Part shown: positions 23,975 through 35,704 of the stretch, in pieces | Layout of the letters: each line of letters opens with the position of its first letter | Numbering within the stretch: position 1 is the stretch's first letter | NCBI RefSeq assembly: GCF_023053635.1 | Contig: NC_086188.1 | Location: forward strand, 508,501-572,500 | Direction: 5' to 3' | Source: Elgaria multicarinata webbii | Lineage: Eukaryota > Chordata > Lepidosauria > Squamata > Anguidae | DNA length: 64,000 bases | The notes under the pieces: generated by a model | What the model was told of the DNA's origin: nothing | The model's input: the letters and a program-made list of their open reading frames with translations, nothing else | The model's database searches: none | Position numbers and translations under genes: made by a program

Positions 23975-26900
23975 TCACTTCTTGACTTCTCCGAGGTCTT
24001 CAATGCTATCGTCATCCACCTGCGAGGCACAAAACGGGTCATCCGTCGGAAGGGATGGATGGCAACCCAGGGGCCATTTAAGAAGCCGTAGAAATAACCA
24101 GAGCCCCCACCCCACCCGTAAAAGCGTCGGAGCAGCTTGTACGTTCTCGTTTATAAGTAAAGGGGATGACCTTTGGGATTATAAATTAAAATACGATGAA
24201 AGATTGCAATACAATACAATGAGTATATAGCGTGGGGATAATAGCACTTCATAATGAATCCTTAAAAGTCTCTTATTTTTATTTTCTTTAACAAAAAGCA
24301 TCCATGCAAAGTTTCTAATCCTCATAAGGAAAAAGATCTAGAGCTGGTCAGCCTAGGCACCATCTCTCTCACACACAAATGCATACAGATTACACTGACT
24401 GGGTCCACACAACGTGGCCACCCATCGTGGATAACTAGCCTGGGTGGGCTGGTAAGTCATCCAGTCCCAGACCTCTTTCTGCAGGGTGGCTTATTGTGGG
24501 GCAACAAGCCACCCTGTCAACCCATAGCTTGTTCCTGGACTTGTTCAACCCACGATGGGTTGGTGTGTCATCCAAACTTGGGAAAGCTCTTTCATCATGG
24601 GTTATGGTGTGCACTTTGGAGCGGCTGGCCACTCATTCAACACCCTTTCTTTAAAAACATTTTCGGCCCAAGAAATCTGCACAAATGCGGGGGGGGGGGG
24701 AGAAATTTGCAGGGTGGGCTGTCATGTTGTGCGAACCACCACCACCCCAATCCCGTGCCTGAAGTGTCTTGCAAAAAGGAGTGTTCACAGTGCTCAGTAG
24801 TTCAATTGGGTACAACAGGACAGGGGATGAAATACATGAAAATTAAACACACACACACACACAAGCATGGATAAATAATTCACCTCAGGCCACTTTTCCT
24901 GGATGACATCAATGATGTCGTCTGTAAAGTCCCCCTGAATGATGATTTCATCCTCTCCCGTAACTGAGGCACCACAGGAGAACTTCTGGGCAAAGAATCT
25001 TTGTGCTTCCTTAAGGTCTATTTCTGTTTGAGGAAGAAAACCCAGAGATAAAAGGCAACGCCCCTCTCCTCTTCGCTGAACTTCATTCATTTAATGCCAA
25101 CCATGGGAGAGGCAGTTTACACCGGAACAGGAGCAAGCGAGGCAGGAGGGCGCAGCTGGGCATTTAGGCCGAGGGGGAGAGGAGGGGAGGGGAGGGGTGA
25201 CAGGTCTATTTCAAAGTAAGTCCCTTTGGGCAACTTCAGGCGGTCGCAAGCGAGGAACCGTCGTGGCTGCTCCCCCACCCCCGCACGCTGCGCCCCCAAC
25301 CACCGCTCGCGTTCTCCCCGCGCTGCAGCACAGGCTGGCGCGAAGTCCAAACCCGGCGCATAACCGGGGGGGTGGTGTTTCATGCCCACCCGACAACCTC
25401 TACTGCACATTGTTCCGACAACACGCCAGCCTGCGCTGCAGCGTGGGGAACCCTGGCAAGGGCAGCTGCCTGCGTGAGGGGAGGCCGTCCTTCGCTCACT
25501 CACCAAACGTGGCGAGGCCACACACTCTCGTGACGTATTTCTTCTTTGCCCTGGGTATTTTCGCTATCGTGACTTTCTGAGGTACGGTTTTCTTCTTCTG
25601 TTTTATCTGACCTCTTCCACCTGGGGGGCAGAACAGAGAACAACGTCAGACAAGTGCCACCTCACAGGCAACTTTATCCCTCACAGCACACAAGCAGGTG
25701 GGCCAGGCGTGGGAGTTGCCAGGCCCTCTGCCGGCCAGGTGCCAGAGGACCCTCCGTGGGCCCTCTCCTCCCTCGGGGATTCCACCTTTTCACCATCATG
25801 GTCACCAACCGCCCCTCCTGCTCCTCCCCCCCCCCCATGGTTGCCACCACTTGCTTGCTTGACCAACAGGGAGCCGGGGGCTGTGGGTCAGCTGCTGTTC
25901 CTCCACCACCACCACCACCATTGTCTGGCCCAGAGCGAGAGGCAGCTGACCAAGCAGGTTGCAAGGAAGAGGAGGAGCAATCCCCAGGGTCTCTGGTCTG
26001 TGGGGCCCTGCTGACATGTGGGCTCTCAGCAGGTGCCCAGCTGTGCCGACCCTTGACACCAGCCCCGTCCTCCACCCTGGCACAAAATGACTGACATCAA
26101 AGCATAGCTAATGACCTTTAAAACAACACACACACACAAGCAGGCATCCAGCCCTTAGAGAACACCTTGCCTCTCTTTTGCTTTTTCTTCTCTTCCTCTT
26201 CGCCGGTTGTCCCTTGACCTTCTCCAACTCCAGATTCTTGTTTTGGAGAATTCTCTAAATTCGGATATAAATAATAACATCATATAATAGTCCACGATAA
26301 CCTTGAGAAAGGAAGAATGAAAGGCTAATGAGGCTGACCCCCTCATCAAAGCGAAGGATTGAGGGACTGAAGAGGAATATAGGAGCAAATCCAGGAGAAA
26401 CTTACATTGGGAGTGAAATATGAGAAGTAGAACAGTAGTTACTACTGGGATGAGACTCCTGAAGGAGTTTACGTGCAGATATAGTCAAAGCTCGCTCACA
26501 GGCTGACAGCTCAATCCTCCTCCTTTTGAGGCCCACGACAAACTCCCATAGATTTTATTCTCTCTGAGATTCTGCCCCCATTTTCTTCTCTGGGGCAGCA
26601 CAATCCTACGCAGGATAAATCCCACTGACTACAACAGGGCTTACTCCCGGATAAACGTGTACAGGCCTGCAACCCGTCTTGCCCTGGAAACCCCTCCAAG
26701 ATCTCCTTACCTACAGTAAGCTTTGCAAACTCGTTTGGAAAATTCTTCTCCAGCCACTGTCTGCACTTTGCCACGTCAGGCATGTATTCGCAGTACTGGG
26801 AAAGAGACACAGAACAGATCTGTTGGCTGAGGGGACCCTTCCGCACGCACAGACTCACCCAGCAGCCTTTGCAGCCATGTCTTGGCTCAGAAGGTGCTAA

Positions 26901-28443
26901 TACACAGGCACGCGAGTCTGTACACGGCGCTACTGCCCAGTTACTTGAAATGCCCCACCCCACCCCCGCCCACACAATTCTTTCTATTTCTGATATTCAA
27001 ACTGCAAGAGCCGCTGCGCGTGGACCCAAAATGACACCACACGCACATACAACGGAAAGAGCAGCAGGCTTACTTAGGGGAGCCTCACGGCTTGCAGAAA
27101 TGCAACCAATCTTTTGTGGGGGGGGGACACAGGTGGGGCAGGGGCAGAAAATAACCCAACGAGGGCTGACCCTGCTCAGTGTTCATAGAACGTGGGGAGG
27201 GGGGAATGGCAGAAACCCCAGAGAGAAGGGGAAAGGAACGGAGCAGCTGGGATCCTGGACAGGGAGCACTTCTATACTGCAACATTTCATTGCAGGTCCC
27301 ACTTGTCTCTATTTCCCCAGAGACAGCGGTATAGTGGTTACAATGCCAAGCTAGGATTAGGCAGGTCCAGAAGGCCTCCGCAGCCCATCGGAAGACACGC
27401 AGCGGCGCTGCGGAGCGGAGAAGCGGCCCTTCAGGCACCCTGGGCCATTCACACACACGCAGCTAGGCGCAAAAGGAGGCAGGGGGCAGGCCTGGTCTCC
27501 GCGTGAAGCAGGATGAGCTGGTTGAGTTCCCAGGTGACAGAACATCCTCTACCACTTCAGGCTTCCAGTGTGGGGGTCCCATTTTGGAATACTCCCCTGT
27601 GTACACAACGCTTTGTGAGTGGGAAACCAAGGCAGCCGGAAACAAGCCAAGCTAGACAACATCCTAGTTCTTTACTTGCGGGGAGCTTTTCTGACAAGGG
27701 GAGCTGGAAAAGAAAACGGAATCCATACCGGGGCGTTGAAGTGGTACAGTCCACTCTGCCCCTTCACCCCGTGCAGAGCAAATGTAAACCTTCAAAATGA
27801 GGGCTACTCACCTCTGTTGGCAATGAGCAGACTGGGGAAAGAAAAATAAAACAGATCTTTTATTAACATTATAGATTCTCTATATGTGTCTTATTTTAAA
27901 ACTTTCAACATTTCTAACATAGCGTATTAATTCCTACTATAAAACTGTATTTCGTTGCCCACACGGAGGAAAAAAATTGCACGGCAAATTTAAATTGTAA
28001 AAATGACATCACCAACTTCCTACAAAGCTACATCGTAGGAAAGGTGTGGATTCCCCCACCCCACCCCCTCTCATGAGCCAAAAGCATCCAATTGTTCGTT
28101 CTAGAGTAACCCAATTCCTCCCCTGCTCAAATTTGTTTTTATTGTTAAAAACAAAAAAGTAAAGTAACATTTATACAATAGGAATAGTACTACTATACTG
28201 TTACATCTCGGTATTTATAATAAATTCAGGCTGCAGCTTTAAGCCCAGTAAACGGAGAGATCCCCACCGGCACGGAACCCCGCAGTGGCAACCATCTCCC
28301 CACTCCGCCCACCTGGCACCAACATGGGCCACATTTCAGGGCCAGGTGAAGGCTGTCCTCTGCTCCCAGGCATGTCAGCTGTCTTTATCAGGTCTGTTTG
28401 ATTGAAATTTTTTAGCTGTTTAAATTGTATTACATTTTGTATG

Positions 28444-28474
<31 letters not shown>

Positions 28475-29564
28475 TGTGTTTTATGGTTTGCAATTGTATT
28501 TTACGGTTTGTAATTTTTGTGACCCACCCAGAGAAGCTTCGGCTATTTGGTGGTATATAATTGATGATAACAACAACAATACATATTTCATTTGGGATCC
28601 TCCTTGCAGCTATGCCAGAGGAGGAGAGGGGAACAGGGAACGCAAACTGGGCCTCTGCGGCAAAGGCTTTCGTGGAGATCAGACTGGCTTTGTCCAGTGC
28701 ACAAGAGAGCTGAGGCCCCCAACAATAATAAACGGTTAGGCTTTCAAGTCTCAAAAGACAGCTCTTTGTCCTGTAAATAACGGACAGTTCGCCCTCTCTC
28801 ACAGGCATATGTGAGGAACCACCTTGACAGAAAGTAGATCGTTCACCATCATTCCGGAGCTAGTGTTATTTATTCCAGCCTTCCCCAACATGGTGCCCTC
28901 CAGATGTGTTGGACTAGTCTTCCCATCACCCTCAGCCAGAATCCTGCACTAGCGGAGGAGTCCAAGAAGGACAAAACCTGGAAGGGGGGGCACCCAGCCT
29001 GAACACAATGCAGAAAGAGTTCTGAAAGGCGTCAGAGGGAAGAGTTTTATCTAAGCCCAGCGTGCGTTTCAGAGACAGAAACCTCCTTCGCCAGGGACCA
29101 GGTGATAAAACACAAATGCTGAGAACCAGCCGAGGGCACAAATCCCACGAGGACAGTCGGCAGCCTCTAAACAGGGAAGGCTGCTGAATCTCCTGTGCAG
29201 GGAGGCTGGAACACAGGAGACTCCTGGAGCCCAGCTTACAAAGGCGGCGGCTTTTCTGCAGACGCCACAGCTTGTTTTCAGCGTTTGCATTTTCCAGGGC
29301 TGCCCCCGGCAAAGGAGCTCTTGTCCCTGGAACACATTGGGCTTCAATAAAGACGCTTCCCTTGAGCTCCTTTCAGACCGAGTCCCTCATCCAACACACC
29401 TGGAGAGGGCCAGGGGAGGGAATGCAGTGCTAGAGCCCCACCGCCCTTGAGGACTTGCCTCCACAGTAGAGGACGCGGAGGGGATAGTCGGTCTCCGGGC
29501 GAGCGCCGCACCTTTGGTCTCCTCTACAGTCCAGGACTGCCGTCTCCGCTGCCTCCGTGGCCAT
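23975..29564 (-). CDS. DENR: DENR, density-regulated re-initiation and release factor
   Basis: DENR pairs with MCTS1 on the 40S ribosome to recycle deacylated tRNA and to support reinitiation after upstream ORFs. Coding exons are 29564-29459, 27831-27812, 26795-26711, 26254-26171, 25620-25504, 25023-24884 and 24019-23975. They sum to 597 bases and 198 residues, equal to human. Cysteines 34, 37, 44 and 53 form the N-terminal zinc site (YCGVCSLPTEYC). Residues 72-111 are charged, with [11 protein letters not shown]. The SUI1/eIF1-like domain spans about 115-182 and contains [18 protein letters not shown]. The protein ends DLGEVKK. The second coding exon is only 20 bases. Introns after 29459 and 26171 start with GC. 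The N-terminal 30 residues diverge from human. An untranslated leader exon probably lies at 30547-30720. Confidence 0.98.
24400..24640. repeat. Dispersed repeat with CACGATGGGTTG motif
   Basis: Partly mirrored motifs (CCACCCATCGTGGAT near 24419 and CAACCCACGATGGGTTG near 24546) suggest a decayed short inverted-repeat element in DENR intron 7. No coding sequence is present. Confidence 0.4.
26169..26170 (-). other. DENR: GC-type splice donor, DENR
   Basis: AGAG|GCAAGG joins to GTGGAAGAGG at 25620 and gives [10 protein letters not shown] as in human. Using the nearby GT six bases on would put a stop codon within six codons. Confidence 0.9.
28380..28590 (+). mobile_element. L2/CR1-like LINE tail with (AC)n
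   Basis: The tail sequence (AAGCTTCGGCTATTTGGTGG) resembles that at 63000-63470 and is interrupted upstream by a dinucleotide AC array at 28447-28475. It lies in DENR intron 2, antisense to the gene. Confidence 0.55.
29457..29458 (-). other. DENR: GC-type splice donor, DENR
   Basis: The junction GGAG|GCAAGT joins to TCTGCTCATTG at 27831. The phase-1 join gives V36 and the YCGVCSLPTE zinc-site sequence, and no GT donor does so. Confidence 0.9.
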
Positions 29565-29899
29565 ATCACAGCGCTAGGGAGAATCACACAAGCGTCAGGA
29601 CAAATTTCAGGCCTAGAAACTGATGAAAACCATGGCAAGGTACAGCCTATCCAAGACCATGGCCACAGGCCCCGCCCCAAATCTCATTAGGGAAAAAGAT
29701 GTCTCTGGGTGGACGCCCCTTTGAAGGCAGACGAGGGGGTCACCGCTGGGGTCCGAGGGGGGTGGGGCGAGGGAACGGGGGTTGTGTCAAGGGTAGGACA
29801 TCAGCTCAGCAGGCTCTGAAGACCACCGGTTCACTGCACTTTGGAAGGCAGAAAACGGGGCCTGCTTCAAGCACCTCCTGAAAACTCCCAATGAATCAC

Positions 29900-30060
29900 G
29901 CCGCCTGCCTCTTACCGCTCCTTGTATTGCTCTGTATTATTATTGTAACTGGAATGGCTTTTAATATTGCATTTCAAATCTGATTTTAATCATTATAGGT
30001 GAACCACTTTGGGGGTTTATTATATTACGTGGTACAGAGGTATCATAAATCAGTATAATC
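29900..30060 (+). mobile_element. L2/CR1-like LINE tail
   Basis: This diverged 3' tail (GTGAACCACTTTGGGGGTTT) lies in DENR intron 1, antisense to the gene. Confidence 0.45.
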
Positions 30061-30191
30061 ACCAGTTAAAAAGAGCGATGGGCATCAGGTGATGGGGGAC
30101 GGGGCATCTTCCTCTCACTACCGGTCAAGCCACTGTCAGTCGAAGTCGACTAGACCTTCCCCCGAACCTGGCGCCCTCCAGATGGACAGGA

Positions 30192-30241
30192 CTACAACTC
30201 CCAGCATCCTCCAGCTGGCTGAGGGATGCTGGGAGTTGTAG
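30192..30241. repeat. 18-bp inverted repeat in DENR intron 1
   Basis: Arms at 30192-30209 and 30224-30241 are perfect reverse complements with a 14-base loop. Each arm carries CTACAACTCCCAGCATC. It belongs to the dispersed palindromic family and lies about 0.3 kb inside DENR intron 1. Confidence 0.8.
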
Positions 30242-30279
30242 CCCCACCTATCTAGAAACAAGGAAAAAAGCCAGGCCTG

Positions 30280-31142
30280 CGTGGATCTGCCGCAGGGCCG
30301 CCTTGAGGGGGATCAACCTGGGGAGGGGGGGGGCTGCCTGCCTACCTGCCTGAAGAAAGCCGGGTCATTATTGCTCGGGGGAGCGGGGGGGTGCACAGGG
30401 GAGGGGCGGAGCAGATGGGACCCAGCTGCCCTGACTGAAGCAGCCGGGGGCGGCGGGGAAGGGGCCACGTTTTTAGGGCCCGGGGGGGAGGGGGGGTCAG
30501 CGAGGGAGGGGCGAGGCGTGAGTGGGGGGAGGGGCGCATCTCTTACCCGGGGGGAGGCGGCTCAAGTCTCGGCGGGGGGGGGCGGTTCCTCCTCCTCCTC
30601 CTCCTCCTCCTCTTCCTCCGTCTCCTGTCGTTGCCACCCGCCGGAGAGGCACATGCAGCCCCAGCAGCCCCGCTTCAGGCAGCAGCAGGAAATGTCGCGA
30701 GAGCGGGGGACTTCTCGCGAGACTCCTGCCAGAGTTGCCTCGGCGGAGGAGGAGCGAGGGAACGAGAGGCTGAGCCGTCCAGGCCGCCGTACTGGAGCAG
30801 CCTTCTTGGTCTGCGGCAGCAAATACGCCCAAACAACATCAATAATAATGATGATGATAAAAATAAATAAATAAATAAATAAAAAATACATTTTACTCCG
30901 AACTAAGCCCCCACCTGCGTGCAAAGCGCAGCAGGAGCTCCGGCTCTTCAAGCGTTAACCCCGCGCAAGGCGCCCCCTCCCCGTGTCTGAGCCCAGGGAC
31001 TTGCCGTAGCTGCGGAAGTGCTGCTTGCACCATAGAGACGAGGAAGGAAGGGCCGTGTGGTCGACGGGTGGCTCGCGGGGCCAAACTACTTACGCACGCG
31101 TGCGCTCCTCTCCCGGTGCCGGGCTGAGCAAGTGGGGCAGCG
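30280..31142. promoter_or_regulatory. Shared bidirectional CpG-island promoter, DENR and GPN3
   Basis: DENR (minus) and GPN3 (plus) are divergent, with the GPN3 ATG only about 420 bases from the palindromic TCTCGCGAGA at 30713-30722. That motif is the known BANP-bound CGCG element of housekeeping CpG islands. A second close variant, GTCGCGAGAG, lies at 30695-30704. An (AAAT)n run at 30860-30884 sits within the interval. The GPN3 start site cannot be fixed from sequence. Confidence 0.65.
30547..30720 (-). other. DENR: Probable DENR 5' UTR exon
   Basis: The exon carrying the DENR ATG begins at a 3' splice site (TCCCTAG) about eight bases before the ATG, so an upstream leader exon is required. 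On the minus strand a clear CCGG|GTAAGA donor lies at 30547/30546 inside the CpG island. The 5' limit is an estimate. Confidence 0.5.
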
Positions 31143-34100
31143 ATGCCTCGCTATGCCCAGCTGGTGATGGGGCCTGCGGGGAGCGGGAAGGTGAGTGGGG
31201 GCCATCGGGGGAAGCCTTGTGGCCTATGGAGGCGCTACGTTTCATGGGGCGAGGGTGGACTTGAGGGTTAGATATAGTGGCGTGGCGTTCCACAGCCCCC
31301 AGGCTAGCCTTCCCCGGCCCGGCACTCTCCAGCCGGGTTGGACTGCAATTCCCATGATCCCCAGCCAGTAGTCCAGCGCCTCTGGAGGGTGGGAAGGCTG
31401 CCTCGGGTCGTGCATTTAGACTCTTCGTTAAGTTGCTAATCGATTACTCTTGACGATATTATTATTATTCCTAGCAGTACTGTTTATTAGCTCATTTATT
31501 TATGTTTAAGGGTTCTAAGCCACCCTTCAATATAAACATTTTCAGCGTGGCTTACACAATAACAAACAGACAAAAATGGTGGTAATAAACCGTTAGAGCA
31601 TGAAACGAGGGATGAAAAACTGGCAGCTACAACATGGTCACAGTTTAGGCAAAACTTTAGAAATCTTGACCTGGTGCTGAAATGAAAGCAAAGTATCTGC
31701 TAGGTGAGCTTCCCTGGCAAGAGAAAGGCAAAAGAAGGTGCCACCACTGAGAAGCTCTTCCCCCCCCCCAGTGGCCCCCGCCCTCCCCAGCCCCATCTCG
31801 ACCTCACCTCAGGGGGGCAGGGCATGCGGGCGAAAGCTCAGATTATGGCACGTGGGCGGACAGAGGGAGAGACAGGCGTTCCTTCAGGACCTTTGCAAAG
31901 ATTGGTTTTGCACCTTTCTGTTAAGTTAATGACCAGGATGGCTTATGTAAAATTTAAATAACCAGTACAAAATTCAGTAACTTTTTTTTTAAAATGGCGA
32001 TGTATCCCTATTATATACGGGTGACTCAATAGATGTGGTGGTAGATCCTTTTTCCTAGGGACAAGGAGCACAGACTGCTCAATACTCTTCTCTGTCCTGG
32101 AAATGAAGGCACCATCACTCCGTCGGTCCTCAGAAGACACGGTGGTGCTGCAGCCCGCTGCTCCAGGCGCTGTTTGCTTGTTTGTTAATGCTCTGCATTT
32201 CCAATTCCAGAGCACTTACTGCTCCACCATGGTCCAGCACTGCGAAGCGCTGAACCGTTCCGTGCAAGTGGTTAACCTGGATCCGGCTGCAGAACACTTT
32301 GACTACGATGTCATGGCAGGTAAGGTCCAGGCTGAGGCCGGAAGCCTCTGGCCACGTGAAGGGTCGCCTCTCAGCATCGCCCCGTCCAGGAGAGGCAGTT
32401 GTTAGAGCACTTCGACCTCTGTCAAATGTGGCTTTTGGAAAAGGGAAGAGCCAGTGTGGTGAAGGGATTAGAATGCTGGGCTGGGATTGGGAAGAGACGG
32501 GTTCGAGTCCCTGCTCGGCCATGAAGCTCAATGGGTGACTTTGGGCCAGACCCCTTTCCTCAAAGGGGAGTTGCTCTAGCCTGTCCATCATTTCGGTTTG
32601 GGCCAGGCGGGCTGGGGGTGATGGGAGTTGCCATCCAGTGCATCTCTAGGGCCCCCAGTTGGAGAAGGCTGAACTAGATGGATCAGATCCAGTAAGGCAT
32701 CTCTTCGTTTTAAGACTATTTCAAGCCCAACTGTCGTTTCCCCTTCCGTTTCAGATATCCGTGAGTTGATTGAAGTGGATGACGTCATGGAAGACCGTTC
32801 GCTACGGTTCGGCCCCAACGGCGGCCTGGTTTTTTGCATGGAATACTTTGCCAGTAACTTTGACTGGCTGGAAGAATGCCTCGGCCACGTGGAAGATGAT
32901 TATATTCTCTTCGATTGCCCAGGTAAGCAAAGAACAGCAACTTTGAAAAGCAGCTCAGCACGCAAGAAAGAGGCGGGAAGCTCAAACGCCGGTTTGTTTA
33001 GCTCTTCTTCCTCTGGTCTGACCTGGTCGTCAAGGCTCCAGAAGTGCAGCGGCTTGGGGGCAGCCTTGCCTTTCTTCCTGGCAACCCCCTGACCCTGGAG
33101 GCCAGCACAATACTATGAGGTGTAAGACTTTGTTCCGTCTGAACATGGGTGGGATTGTGCCCTTAGCGTCTGCTATTTTTACCTGCTATTTCAGGCCTTG
33201 ATTGCCGTTGCTAATATATTATTGTCTTTATTGGTTTTCCGCTATGTTAATTTTATGGAAGTTTGAAATAAATCCATTTTATGGATGTTTGAAATAAATA
33301 AACTTGTGTGTGCTCCCTAGGTCAAATTGAACTCTACACCCACTTACCGGTAATGAAACAGTTTGTTGAACAGCTGCAACAATGGGAATTCCGGGTCTGT
33401 GGAGTCTTTCTCGTTGATTCACAGTTCATGGTGGAATCCTTTAAGGTATCTTACAATTACTAACTCCCAAAAGCAGCAGCAGGTCCTGAGCTCATATGTC
33501 TCAGGGTCTGAGCACGGCTTGACTACTTTTTGTGTCAGGTCTTAGCAAACTTTCCCCCCCTTTTCCCTCTCTTCTGATTCCCTCCTTGTTTTTGTGTCCC
33601 CCCCTGCTAGTTTATCTCCGGTGCCATGGCGGCCCTCAGTGCAATGATCTCCTTGGAGATTCCCCAAGTCAACATCATGACAAAGATGGACTTGCTAAGC
33701 AAGAAAGCCAAAGCAGAAATTGAAAAGTACGTTTGTGAAAGCTGAGGCGCCTGGCCTTGACCCAGCTGAGACCGCATTCCAAGGATGCCTTCTGCTCCTT
33801 TTTCTCTCTCTTTCTGTGTCTTGCTGTATCTCACCATGGGTCTCCCATAGGGATGTAAAGGCCCAGAAAAACTGGGGAGCAAAAACTCATGGAGGCTGCA
33901 TGGGCCAGAGGCGGGATACCCCCTCCTTAGATGATAACACACCAAAATGTGAAGCCATATTTCAAAGTGTATGGATGCCCACGTAAGGGACAGCTAATAT
34001 GAAGTCCTTGTCGGAAGGCTGCATTTTAAACCTTAACTGGTATCTTCTAGGTACCTGGACCCTGACATGTATTCTACGCTGGAAGATTCTACAGATTTGC

Positions 34101-35467
34101 TCAAAAGCAAACGATTTAAGAAGCTGACGAAAGCTATCTGTGGGTTGGTAAGTGGTCTTTAAGATCCAATGTAGAATTTTTAGTTAGATGGTTGGCTGTT
34201 TTTGGCAGACCAGCTGATATGTTAAAATGTCCACCCAATAGCCCAACGTGCTCGTAGTGCCATCTTTACACTCGGCCTGCTGGCTTTCATCGTTGGGGGA
34301 ATCTGTTGGGGGTGTAACTAGCAGATGGCTTTTACAAACTTCCTCAGACTGGTGTCCTCCGGATGAGTTGGACTGCAACTTGGTTTGAAATTGATTTCAG
34401 GCACTGGCTTGTTCCAAAGCTGGTAACCCTAGTTTCTCGGTTTGGATGAAACTGGAAACTGGTTAATTGGAGACCTCTGCTGGCACTCAGGTATGCCGTC
34501 AAGGGAGAAGAAACAGGGCTTAATAAGACAAGATGTGGCTTAATAAGCCGAGATATGATCATCCACATCAAGCCATTTTTTATCAGAGTGAACCACATTG
34601 GCCTTTGTGTGCTGTTCGTTTTCCTTTTATGGCAATCTGTGGGTGCTGGATTTATTTACTTATTTATTTATTACACTTATATACCGCTCCCATAGCCAGG
34701 GCTCTCTGGGCGGTTTACAGTATCGTCTCACTCACTATTGCTGCGCCTAGGCATAGTCTCTCCCCGCCTCCCAATCTATTGGCCACCTTTTCAGATTGAC
34801 GACTACAGCATGGTCCGGTTCTTGCCATTCGATCGCTCCGACGAGGAGAGCGTGAACATCGTCCTGCAGCACATTGACCTCGCCATTCAATACGGGGAAG
34901 ATCTGGAGTTCAAAGAGCCAAAGGTAAAGGTCCTCCTGCAAAGGCTCATTTCCATTCAGTTCAGGACTAAGGCCAAATCTTGAAACATTGAAGACAGCAA
35001 AAGCTACTGTGGGGCAGGGCAGGGAGTGAGGAAGAACCGCAGCTCGGTGCTTTGCATGTGGGGAGTTCCGGCTTCAATCCCTGGCAACTCCAGTTAAAAA
35101 ATTAGATCTGGAAGCAGGTGAAATGCAAGGCCCCAGGCTGGAGAAAGCTGCCCTAGAGTTGACCCCAGTTGGAGTAGACAATACTGCACGATTTCCATGG
35201 AGGCAGATTAGAATTGCCAAGGAGGCGCATTGAAAGGACACCAAAATAATGCTTTTGAAAAACATTCAAACCAACCAATCTTCAGGATTGTGGTTTTTAA
35301 GGGGGGGGGGGATCATAACATGGTTTTTCTTCTTATCAGAGCTTGTACAACTGCCCAAGCACGCAGTTAGTCTTAGAGAACTCTTGTATTTTTCTTCCCC
35401 ACAGGAAACCGAAGAAGATAAAACTTCTGCTTTTGATGAATATTTCCAAGACCGAGTGGATGAATGA
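31143..35467 (+). CDS. GPN3: GPN3, GPN-loop GTPase 3
   Basis: GPN3 is a cytosolic GTPase that works with GPN1 and GPN2 in assembly and nuclear import of RNA polymerase II. Exons are 31143-31190, 32211-32319, 32755-32922, 33321-33445, 33611-33726, 34051-34147, 34795-34923 and 35405-35467. The sum is 855 bases and 284 residues, the human length, with all phases consistent and all introns GT-AG. The P-loop GPAGSGKST is at residues 10-18 and splits across the first intron. The defining Gly-Pro-Asn loop (RFGPNGG) is at 70-76, DCPGQ (G3) at 106-110 and TKMD (G4) at 174-177. The C-terminus is acidic ([10 protein letters not shown]). It shares its promoter region with DENR and is followed in the same direction by ARPC3. 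Confidence 0.98.
32445..32565 (+). mobile_element. tRNA-derived SINE
   Basis: It begins GAGCCAGTGTGGTGAAGGG and contains a B-box-like GGTTCGAGTCC, followed by CGGCCATGAAGCTCA. This is the head I recall for an abundant squamate SINE. It lies in GPN3 intron 2. A copy of the palindromic repeat family follows at 32600-32670. Confidence 0.65.
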
Positions 35468-35676
35468 AGACTTCAGGATTGGTTTCTTTTTTGTTTTAAA
35501 AAGACTATAGGTTTTTCTATGCATTGTACTTTAAAATATGCAGACTGCTTGATCAGTCTCCCGCAGAAATTGAACAATGCACTTCTTTCCCCCTTTGAAG
35601 AGTTTAATGTAGATAAATGGATAATGACATTTTGTACAGTTTTATTCTTTGAAAAAGTTAGTCATGAAGTCTGAGA

Positions 35677-35682
35677 AATAAA
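35677..35682 (+). promoter_or_regulatory. GPN3: GPN3 polyadenylation signal
   Basis: AATAAA lies 210 bases after the GPN3 stop codon, giving a short 3' UTR ending near 35700. Confidence 0.65.
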
Positions 35683-35704
35683 TTATTGCGCTACTACTTA
35701 TTGC

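Noticed and set aside
32445-32565. tRNA gene
   Set aside because: It has a B-box-like GGTTCGAGTCC, but no cloverleaf could be drawn and the flanks match a dispersed SINE head.
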